Shown piece by piece: positions 46,415 to 55,400 of a stretch of DNA of 64,000 bases. Origin of the DNA: Trichostrongylus colubriformis (lineage: Eukaryota > Nematoda > Chromadorea > Rhabditida > Trichostrongylidae); NCBI GenBank assembly GCA_963978905.1, contig OZ022256.1, forward strand, positions 22,941,743-23,005,742, read 5' to 3'. Under the pieces are notes generated by a model. It was not told the origin of the DNA, made no database searches, and was given only the letters and a program-made list of their open reading frames with translations. The first letter of the stretch is position 1. Each line of letters begins with the position of its first letter. A program made the translations under genes and the position numbers.

Positions 46415-47087
46415 TTGGGTAGTCTAAAAAGTCTTTTCGTATTTTTAAATACCGCTTTTCCCTCAAAACTGCTTTCCACAAAATTTCTTCTGTACATATA
46501 TATGTAGTACAAGTCCACACGCATCTATAGGTATTGTTGTCTTCCATCTCCCGGATAACCCTTTTCGGCAAAATAAACATATCAAAGGTCACCTCATTTC
46601 CAATTCCAATTTTTTTTTTGAATGGCGTTAGACAGGGAAAGGAAAAGGTGATAGTCCGATGGAGCAAGATCAGGGCTATAAGGCAGCAATTTTATACAAG
46701 TTCGAGAATTTTTAAAAAAAAATTTTTTTCAAATTTTTACCACTATTGAAAAAGTGACTCGCCAAAAAATTCTCGAGCTTGGATAAAAATTGCTGCCCCA
46801 TCCACCTTATAGCCCTGATCTTGCTCCATCGGATTATTGCCTTTTCCTTTCTCTGTCTAACGCCATTCAAAGAAAAATTTTTTTTATAATTTTTGTATTG
46901 AAACTGAGGTTGGCCTTTGATATGTTCATTTTGCCGAAAAGGGTTATCCGGGAGATGGAAGGCAATAATACCTATAAATGCGTGTGGACTTGTACTACAT
47001 GTGTATGTACAGAAGAGATTGCTGGAAAGCAGTTTGGAGGGAAAAAGCGGTATTTGAAAATACGGAAAGACTTTTTAGACTACCCAA
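46415..47087. mobile_element. Mariner converted to a palindrome (673 bp)
   Basis: Ends TTGGGTAGTCTAAAAAGTCT with TA on both sides (46413-46414, 47088-47089). The two halves are inverted copies meeting near 46745. Each half carries the 3' part of a mariner transposase gene, including the text for PYSPDLAPSDY and LPKRVIREME. No N-terminal region remains on either side. This is an inverted duplication of the transposon's 3' half. Confidence 0.8.
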
Positions 47088-48069
47088 TATTTATATATTT
47101 TTAGATTTATTATTTATACTTGCTTTATGTGTATTATATTATATTGTTGTTTATATATTGTTACATTTAGTATTGTTTGTTATTATTAATGACATTTGAT
47201 TATTGTTATTTATTTTATTCACTAATTATTTATTATTTATTATTTATCTATTCTCAGATGACATATGGGCTGAGTTTCCTCCGGCCGCTCAGCCCATATT
47301 TTGCCCGTTTTGGGCGTGTTAGGACGAGTTGTTTGGGCGGAGCCTCTTTGATGGTGAGGGATGAGTCTTTACTTAATCCCAGGCCTGTTCTCTTCGTTTT
47401 TGGCGCTCTTCTAACTATTCGGTGATCATCATTCTTCTCGGACGAGTTGCCGCGGGCAGAGCTTACTGGAAATGCATTCCATGATTCCCGACCTCTATTC
47501 TTTGTTATTCCGTTTTGAGGGTTTTTCCCGGTTTTTGAGGCTAGTTCTGGTGATTTATTAGGTTGGTTCTGTGTATCCAACACTGTTACTGGGTGGAAAT
47601 CCGTGTGGACGAATTTTCCGGTTTTTGGATGAGTTGTCTCGAGTTCGACAAGCCGTCGATGGTGGGCCTCGCTGGACGAGTTGTCGAGGGCGGGGCTTAT
47701 GAAATATTGGGTTATATAGTTGTTTTCGCGATTTGTGGCTATATTTTTGTTCACGATCTCCTTGTCCCGCCGGCTTGGGAGGAATCCCCTCCCACCGCCA
47801 TGACAAGAGTTTTAATCTCGGCAAGATAGAGCGCCTCTCGTTCCCGCGATTACTGTTGCAGCACCACTCCGTTAACCGTCGCGCACGAGGTGCATTCAGA
47901 TCAAATGCGATTATAGTAACCCGATTTCTCCCGCGGCGTAGAGGGTCTTATTCCGGCATTATAGGGCACCTCTGAAGGTTGCGGTCGCTGCGTTATTCAC
48001 GTATCTATTTACTAATCTATTTATTTAGTTAGTATTTTAATTTTTATTTGTATTTATTTATTTTATATA
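47088..48069. other. AT-rich spacer plus diverged GACGAGTTG repeats
   Basis: The first 150 bp are nearly pure A/T. A hairpin (ATGGGCTGAG...CTCAGCCCAT) lies near 47264-47295. The phrase GGACGAGTTG followed by GGGC(G/A)G.GCTTA recurs near 47331, 47439 and 47673. The minus ORF across it (47254-47754) has no domain and is probably chance. Confidence 0.35.
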
Positions 48070-48252
48070 TTGGGTAGTCGAAAAAGTCTTTTCGTATTTG
48101 CCCATAGATATCGTTCGAGTCCTATATCTCCAGTGCTACCAATCACATTGCGTCATACTATATAATATTATAAAGGTAACATTTCAAGCTTCATTTAACC
48201 CCAAAGAAAATTAAATTCGGTGGAGCTTAACAAAAGTTACAGCTTTTCAAAA

Positions 48253-48567
48253 ATGAGTGAAAATATTAAAGAAATTCGCTATATTTTGAAATTCCTGTAT
48301 AAAAAAGGGAAGAATGCCACGCAAGCCGCCAACGAAATTCGTGAAGTTTACGGAGACGATGCTATATCAGTTCGTGTAGCACAACAATGGTTCGTTCGCT
48401 TTCGTTCTGGAAATTTCGACGTGAAAGATGCACCTCGTTCTGGTCGACCTATCTTTAAAAAAGTCGATGAAATTATGGAAAAGATTCACGAGGACCGTCA
48501 CATAAACAGCCATGACATTGTCAAGGAACTAAGCATTCATCATCAAACGGTTTTGAACCATTTATAA
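48253..48567 (+). pseudogene. Mariner transposase N-terminal DNA-binding domain
   Basis: From the ATG at 48253 the frame reads MSENIKEIRYILKFLYKKGK, then NATQAANEIREVYGDDAISV, VAQQWFVRFRSGNFDVKDAP, RSGRP and SIHHQTVLNHL before TAA. This is the paired helix-turn-helix region of mariner transposases (as in the SETMAR-type group): first HTH, the WF.RFR.G(N/D) block, the GRP linker and the second HTH. After the stop, KAGYKKKLDVWV continues the family sequence, so the stop is a mutation. The catalytic core is missing. Confidence 0.8.
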
Positions 48568-48659
48568 AAGGCTGGCTACAAAAAGAAGCTTGATGTGTGG
48601 GTACAACATGAACTGTCCGCGAAAACCTCATTTTCAATACAAAAATTATAAAAAAATTT

Positions 48660-48915
48660 CTTTGAATGGCGTTAGACAGGGAAAGAAAAAGGTGATAATC
48701 CGATGGAGCACGATGAGGGCTATAAGGTGGATGGGGCAGCAATTTTTATCCAAGCTCGAGAATTTTTTGGCGAGTCATTTTTTCAATAGTAGTAAAAATT
48801 TTTCAAAAAATTTTTTTTCAAAAAATTCTTGAGCTTGGATAAAAATTGCTGCCTTATAGCCCTGATCTTGCTCCATCGGATTATCACCTTTTCCTTTCCC
48901 TGTCTAACGCCATTC
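48660..48915. repeat. Internal palindrome of the mariner
   Basis: GAATGGCGTTAGACAGGGAA at the left is answered by TTCCCTGTCTAACGCCATTC at the right, meeting in an A/T loop near 48790. The arms encode part of the transposase C-terminal region in opposite directions. Confidence 0.75.
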
Positions 48916-49040
48916 AAAAGAAAAAAATTATAATTGAAAATGAGGTGACTTTTGATATTTTTATTTTGCCGAAAAGGGTTATCCGGGAGATGGATGACAA
49001 CAATACCTATAGATGCGTGTGGATTTGTACTACATATATA

Positions 49041-50664
49041 TCTTCTTCTTCTTCTTCTTCAGCGTCGATCCCGCTCTGTTGCAGGGTCCGCATATCTGGA
49101 CTTCCGTCTCCATTCCTCTCGATTTGTTGCGTCACCTGGATGAAGGCCGCGTTTCTTCATGTCTTGATGAAGGGTATCGGCCCATCGCTGTCTCGGTGTC
49201 TTCCTCTCGGCCTCTTGCCTATCACCTCCGTTTCGTATCCAATATGGGCGACGCTCTCAACATTAGCTCTAAGTACGTGGCCGAACCATCGAAGTCTTCT
49301 CTCCCGCATCTTCTCGTCGATGGGAGCGATGCTATATCGCCTTCGGATGTCCGCGTTGGTCACTTTGTCAAGTCTCGTGAGACCGGAGATACCTCGAATC
49401 CGTGCGTCTACGATTCGCTCGAAAATTTTCATCGTGTGGGCGAGTAGTCGGATTGGGCGGTAGTTACTGCAGTCGGCCGGACTTCCTTTCTTCTTCCATA
49501 TCGGTATCGTGACGCTGTTGCTCCACTCGGCCGGCGCACGGTTCTGCTCCACGATTTTGTTGAAGAAGTCCGCGAGCCACGGAGCAGGGTTCCAGCTGCT
49601 CTCCTTCCACACCTCCGCGGCAATGTCGTCGGGGCCGCTCGCCTTCCCAGCTTTCATAGCCATCAGTGCTGTCGCCACCTGTGATGATGTGATCCTCTGC
49701 ACGGGCCCGTGGGTAGGTTCAATGGTCGGTAGCGGTGGATGCGGGAACTCTTGCGTTGAGATGCCCTCGAAATATGCTCGCCATCTCCCAGGGACACTTC
49801 TTTTGTCCGTAAGCAGAGTGCCGTTCGTGTCATTGATACCGAAAAACTTTTCAATGTCCTCCGTTTTCTGGTGTCTTGCGCGGATGAGACGGTAGACTCT
49901 TTCGCCCTGCCATGTGTTCAATTTGTCGTAAAGCTCTTTCTCCTTGTCGGCCTTCGCTGCTGCCACTGTTTTCTTCGCGACTCTCCTTGCCTCGTGGTAC
50001 TTTGCGAGATCAGCCGGATTTCGTGTGACAAGGTAAGCATGGTACAGTCTCTTCTTCTCTCGTACCGCCTTCTTTACGTCGTCGGTCCATATCCACGTTT
50101 TCTTGTCTATGAAGCGTCTACCCGGCTTTGTTGTCCCAAGTTCACCACATATAACGTTGCTGATTGCCGCGGTGGCCAGCTTCCACGTCTCGTCGATATC
50201 GTTTGTGACTGGTGGGAGGTGGATAAGAGGGATGACAGAATCCTTCTTCTCTGTCCACTTCCACCACTTCACTCTTGCAGCTCCTGTCCTCTCCACGCGT
50301 CCTGCCCTTGGAGGGGCAACGGCCATGTCGACGACGAGTGGTCTATGCTGAGTCGCAACAGTTTCATGGGGTAGGACCTTCGCGTCGTGGACCAAACGAG
50401 CGTGTCGGCGACGGATAAGGACGAAATCGATCTGCGTCGAACTGCCTCCACTATAGTACGTTGCGAGGTGGGTTGACCGTTTCATGAAAAACGTGTTGAC
50501 GATAATGAGTTCGTTTGCTTCCGCGTATTCAAGAATGCGGTCGCCATCCTCGTTTCGTATTCCGTATCCGTATCCTCCGTGTGCTCGATGGCCATCACTG
50601 GTAGAACCGACGTGTCCATTCAGGTCCCCCAACACAATGAGCGTCTCCTCCTCCGGAACGTCGT
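49041..50664 (-). mobile_element. 5'-truncated LINE with (GAA)n tail, nested in the mariner
   Basis: Flanked by a 17-bp duplication, TTTGTACTACATATATA (49024-49040 and 50665-50681), of mariner sequence. The minus-strand 3' tail is about six GAA units. The 5' end begins in the middle of the endonuclease (NDVPEEE), so it is a typical truncated reverse transcript. Confidence 0.85.
49157..50664 (-). pseudogene. LINE endonuclease-RT with the RT core deleted in frame
   Basis: Open frame to TAA/TAG at 49157. Endonuclease blocks GDLNGHVGS, STQIDFVLIRR and QHRPLVVD are present, then the connector and first RT block KAGKASGPDDIAAEVWK, KKKGSPADCSNYRPIRLL and MKIFERIVDARIR. The text then jumps to SGLTRLDKVTNADIRRRYSI and MRERRLRWFGHVLRAN, the C-terminal region. 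The palm motifs (AFD..., RQG, ADD) are missing yet the frame is kept. The upstream start of the long ORF lies in mariner DNA and is a chance fusion. No function expected. Confidence 0.8.
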
Positions 50665-50764
50665 TTTGTACTACATATATATGTACAGAAGAAATTTTGT
50701 GGAAAGCATTTTTGAGGGAAAAAGAGGTATTTAAAAATACGAAAAGACTTTTTAGACTACCCAA

Positions 50765-50895
50765 TATTTTTGCATTAGTTACTATTCATCACTTTTTTAC
50801 TAGCATCAACATAATTTTATTAATGTTGTTATTTAACTATCTTATTTATTATATATTTCATTTCCTTATTTTATTATTATTTTTTTTACTTTTTG
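50765..50895. other. AT-rich spacer between mariner and LTR
   Basis: Poly-T-rich sequence without features; its last four bases TTTG form the left target duplication of the gypsy element. Confidence 0.5.
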
Positions 50896-51221
50896 TGTAC
50901 CGAACACGACTAAGGTTCTTAGGTGAAAGTATTCGATCGGCGGTTGACCGCTTCTCACACGTAGGCAACCAAGATAATTACTAACAATTTATTATACAAT
51001 CAACGACAACGAATAAAGGCGTACAAAAACACACAATTCGCGCACAACAATCTACCAATGTATCGGGGGGGAAGAATCAGGGGGAAAGCGTCGGTCGTGA
51101 CGTAGTGGGGACGGGCGATCTAAAACCAAATATATTTCTGTACTCTCCTGCCGTCCTTATATGGCGCTGTTTCCCGCTAGATCACGACGGCGCTTGGCGG
51201 TCATGCCTCTATGACCCCACA
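50896..51221 (-). repeat. 3' LTR, 326 bp
   Basis: Starts TGTACCGAACACGACTAAGG and ends GCCTCTATGACCCCACA on the plus strand; matches 57903-58228 with no difference that I can find. It includes the last 20 or so codons and stop of the second ORF. Confidence 0.9.
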
Positions 51222-52413
51222 TGCCGCCCCCCTCCTGAGCCGGTGCCCTCATCGGCTGAAATTCTACTCTTTTCAGCTCTGGCAACGGAACTACAGATGC
51301 CATCTTTTTCCTAATAGTTTCGTACAAAATCTTTGCACATGACACAGCACAATCTGAACCATAATAGGGTAGCGCTGCCTCTGGAGTGCCGACTTCGCAC
51401 AAAATTTTACCATTTTCAATTCTCGTTCCCGATGCACGGAAAAACTGCCCTGGGCCCGCTCGACTATTAATCGAGTCCTCCAACATGGTCCAAATTTCTA
51501 CCATTTTTTTCCACACGCCTACGTTTTTTTCTAATACCGGTGGCCAAACGGCAACAATACGACCACCACTTTCAAAATGCTGCTCACATACTTTGACAAT
51601 AGCACAAATCTCGTCATCTTTGAAGCCCTGGTCCATGGGCCATACCAACACCCAAATCTTATTCATCGTCCATTCATTCAGAACTTCACGTAGGTCTCTG
51701 AATGACGTTGTCACACGCGTCGAAATCCCTCTCTTAGGGCCATCCTTTTCCAATAGGGCCGCACTCGCAGGAGCAGCAAATGCTGTTGGCCCATCCTTGA
51801 TCGGTCGCTTTACTTTTTCTTCTGCTTCCAGTTCCGACTTCAGTTTCCTCAGCGCTGCATCGTATGTCCGCTCGAAACCGTACGAATCGATCTTAGCGTG
51901 GGTTTTTATCCCTTCCGTCATGCACACGAATTCAGTCCAATCCAAGCATTTTTCGTATGCCAATCTGAGTACTTTCATTAGCGCTTCCTCGTCCAGGCAC
52001 GTGGCACCATCTTTGAAGAATTTGATTTTGGATGTCACGTCGATATCGCTCCTTATGAAGATGCTCGCCGCCCGCCAGGCGTTCCACAACGATCCAAACG
52101 GTTTTTTCGAAAACGCTCCTGGGAACTGTATGTCCCTTAAATCGCCCAGCCTGACTCCCTCGAGGTATCCGTCCTTGCATGAGTACTGCAGATGTCCTCG
52201 GTCGTGTTTCGAGCTTATCACCGCTTCTCTGAAATTGCAACATGTGATTTTCTTAACTTTTACTCCTCGTTTCCTGCCTCTTTTACCCCTGGACGTGATC
52301 GTATCTACTCGTTCATCAGAGATATAGGACGGTAACACTCTGAGGAGGTCGAATTGCACCCTGATTGGCTCAGAATTTTCCCCTATTCTACTTATCACTG
52401 CCGAATTCTCACT
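51157..52413 (-). CDS. Gypsy second ORF: integrase C-terminal continuation plus unknown domain
   Basis: This frame opens at 52413, right at the end of the gag-pol ORF, and runs to 51157 inside the 3' LTR, about 418 codons. The first residues (SENSAVISRIGENSEPIRVQ, then FDLLRVLP) are the rest of the integrase GPY/F module whose start, WAGPFRVLE, ends the first ORF. There is no ATG for roughly 140 codons, so it must be made by a frameshift or as a split product. A basic stretch RGKRGRKRGVKVKK follows, then Trp-rich text (LVWPMDQGFKDDE, GGRIVAVWPPVLEKN, MVEIWTMLED) and a C-terminus GGGMWGHRGMTAKRRRD encoded by the polypurine tract and LTR. No signal peptide or membrane segment, so not an envelope. 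Function of the extra ~370 residues is unknown. Confidence 0.75.
   Translation of the reverse strand, partial: SENSAVISRIGENSEPIRVQFDLLRVLPSYISDERVDTITSRGKRGRKRGVKVKKITCCNFREAVISSKHDRGHLQYSCKDGYLEGVRLGDLRDIQFPGAFSKKPFGSLWNAWRAASIFIRSDIDVTSKIKFFKDGATCLDEEALMKVLRLAYEKCLDWTEFVCMTEGIKTHAKIDSYGFERTYDAALRKLKSELEAEEKVKRPIKDGPTAFAAPASAALLEKDGPKRGISTRVTTSFRDLREVLNEWTMNKIWVLVWPMDQGFKDDEICAIVKVCEQHFESGGRIVAVWPPVLEKNVGVWKKMVEIWTMLEDSINSRAGPGQFFRASGTRIENGKILCEVGTPEAALPYYGSDCAVSCAKILYETIRKKMASVVPLPELKRVEFQPMRAPAQEGGGMWGHRGMTAKRRRDLAGNSAI
51222..51236 (-). other. Polypurine tract
   Basis: Minus strand AGGAGGGGGGCGGCA directly before the 3' LTR, the expected primer site for plus-strand DNA synthesis. It is also coding, within the second ORF (EGGGM). 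Confidence 0.7.
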
Positions 52414-55400
52414 CTAGCACCCGAAATGGACCTGCCCATTCACACGCAAATTTCGGGTGAGAATTCACGGTTTTTTCCTTTGGCGCAAACATATACACCC
52501 GATCTCCTACTTTCGGGGATTTACACTTTTCCACCTTGTTGCGCTCATCATACTGTTGCTTCATCTTTTCCCGAACACGATCATTGTATTCCTTAACCCT
52601 ATCGTGCACCTCAGCAACCGCCTGTAGTAACTGTGCCTTATAATCTTCCCTACTTTCATCCATCGTGTACCAGGATATCCCGCCGTTGGGTATCACTGCA
52701 GATGGGAAGTTTGGATCTATCCCATGCAATATGAAATAAGGACTCTCACCCGTGGCATGATGTGGAGTCATATTGTACGCTAAGATGCAGAATGGAAGTC
52801 TAACGTCCCATTCCATCGGTACAATCGTGCTTCGTCTTAGCATTGCTACAATAGTCCCATTGAACCGCTCAGTTATCCCATTCTCTCTAGGATTATAACC
52901 CTTGGTCATCACGTGTTCAATCTTGGTGATCCTAGTTAGCTCTTCCATAATTCTATTTTCGAACTCTCCACCCTTATCGGACAGGATTGCCTTCGGCCAA
53001 CGGCATCCCTCTGCCATCCAACGAACAAATAGAGTTTTAGCAATTGTTTCAGCTGATTTGTCGGGCACTGGATAGGCCGCTCCAAACTTGGAGAAGTGGT
53101 CAATTACTGTGACCGCGTAACGATTCCCGCTCGTTGTTATGCCCAATTCCAGCACATCCACTCCTACAATTTCATAGGGCTTACCGGTCACAATTGGCTT
53201 AAGTGGAGGTGTTATCCGTGGTCGAACGTTGTGCGCAAAGCAACGCTGGCATTCCCTGGTCCACTTGTGGATATCCCGTGCCATGGTGGGCCAGAACACC
53301 TCTCTTTTTAACCTGTTCAATAACTTATGCGCACTGAAATGTCCTGCGAATGTTCCCGCGTGCGCCTCATGAAACACTTCATAGCGCTTGCTACGTGGCA
53401 CTATCAGCACTATACTCCCATCACTCTGATACATCTTTAGCTCGCCCTCTTCTATAGAAAAATCTGCAATACTGACTGGGTTTCTCATACCCGCCCACGA
53501 AACCTTGCCGTCGTTACGCCCTTTGCGTAGTGCCTCAATGACTGAAGCAAAATCTTCATCCGTCTCGAGTTCTTCCATCCACTTCGACTTCTTCTGAGCC
53601 GTCACGGCATTGACCACAGCATCGTTGATCCCCTGCATGGATTCTACACCATCCCACTGCATCGCTCCACGACTCAGCGCATCGGCCACCACGTTGGTTT
53701 TTCCTTTCACGTATTTTATTTCCAGGTTATACCGCTGAACCTCCAAAGACCATCGCAAAACCCTTGCTGATACGTTACACCTGTTGAACAAAGCTGTCAA
53801 TGGCTGATGATCCGTCAAAACTACCGTGGGCAGTCCATAGATGAACATATGGAATCGTCTAATAGCAAACACAACAGCTAAGGCTTCCAAGTCGGTGATA
53901 TGATACCTTCGTTCAGCCTTGCTGAGCCCCTTAGATGCGAAATATACTGGGTGCAACTGTCCGTCGTCCCCTTCCTGAGAAAGGACTGCTCCCAATCCAA
54001 AGGTCGAGGCGTCTGTACAAATCACAAACGGTCGCGACCCGTCCCTGGCTTTACCGATATTTGGCTGCATCAGCACTGGCGATGTCGATATCATCTGCTT
54101 CACTTTCTCGAACGCCGCCTGATGCTCTTCTGTCCACTTCCACGCCTTTTTTGGTGACGTGAGAGAAAACAAACAGCCAACCGCCTTTGCAAATCCCAGA
54201 CAGAACTTCCGATAAAAGGATGCCATTCCCAAAAAGGTCCTCAGTTCCTTAACGCTCGCTGGAGTCTTATACTTTACAATCGCTTCTATCTTATCTGGGT
54301 CCATATGGATACCATCCCTGTCTACTACGTGTCCTAGAAAGCTCACTTTAGTTTGCATAAGCACACACTTCTGAGCCTTGAGTCTCAAACCCGCCTCCTG
54401 TAGTTTTGTGCACACCTGCTTCAACAATTCTATATGCCTCTCACGGGTATCTGTGCAAACTATTATATCATCAATGTAACAAAAGACTTCCGTTCCTAGC
54501 AGGTCACGCAACACCGTATCCATGAGTCTTTGAAAAACCGGAGGGCTGGTGCTTAACCCGAAAGGGGTTACCCGAAATTGAAACAACCCTTCCGGCGTTG
54601 CAAACGCGGATTTCTCACGCGCTTCCGTCGTGAGAGGTATTTGCCAATAGCCGCTACAAAGATCTAGTGTCGAGAAGAACCCCTTACCCGACAAACTTTG
54701 CAACACGGCATCCACTGTCGGTAGAGGATATGAGTCTAATTTAATCCTTTTATTCAGTTCACGATAATCCACACAAAGTCGCAAACTGCCATCCTTCTTC
54801 TCTACGAGCACAATGGGAAAAGCCCACTCTGAGCTACTCTTTTCTATCACCTTCCTATTTTCCAAATCCTTAAGAAGCTCTTTCAATTTCTTGCGCATGC
54901 CTAACGGGACTGGCCTGGCCTTCATTTTGACGGGCCTGTTATCCCCTGTATCAATATTCATTTCGACCACATCGGTACCCGTAAGCTCCCTGTCACAAAC
55001 CGAAAAAGCATCGGGATACTCATCCAAAACCGATTTAATGTCCTCACTTAGGCTTTCTACTTTTGCAGCCTCCTGTATCTGTTTGTGAAGTATATCGCGC
55101 CTTTCTTCCTCACCTATTTCGGGGAATGCGCTATCGAGCATGAGTGGGTTCAGGTCCTCCCAACCCTCACGCCATTTCTCCGTGCCCCACTGGCCAATCT
55201 CTTCTCCTTCTTTGCATAACAGTGGTTCGCTGCCATCGTTTATGACTGGTATCTCTACTTCTTGGCCCTTGATCCTGTAGACACCCGTGACCATACCATC
55301 TTTACATGGCCAAATCACGCGATCTTCGTTATCGTTATGCCCCTCACACCGAGCCGACACAATTGCTGTATGCCCGGGCGCGACATAGGCTCCCCTAGCG

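Larger units (their letters stand above)
48070..50764 (+). mobile_element. Second mariner, part palindromic, carrying a nested LINE
   Basis: Ends TTGGGTAGTCGAAAAAGTC and its complement, flanked by TA (48068-48069, 50765-50766). It keeps the transposase N-terminus (48253-48567), then a palindrome at about 48660-48915 made of two opposed copies of the PYSPDLAPSDYHLF-coding region, then the 3' end. A LINE is inserted at 49041-50664; without it the mariner is about 1.06 kb. Confidence 0.8.

Noticed and set aside
47254..47754. 166-codon minus ORF as a gene
   Set aside because: Low-complexity composition over a repeated, GC-variable stretch, with no splice or domain support.
51386..52327. 313-codon plus-strand ORF opposite the gypsy second ORF
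   Set aside because: It is a shadow of the minus-strand coding frame; no motifs or starts of its own. The same holds for the plus ORFs across 53-57 kb and 49.0-50.4 kb.
51157..52413. Gypsy second ORF as an envelope gene
   Set aside because: No signal peptide, no membrane segment, and its start is the rest of the integrase.
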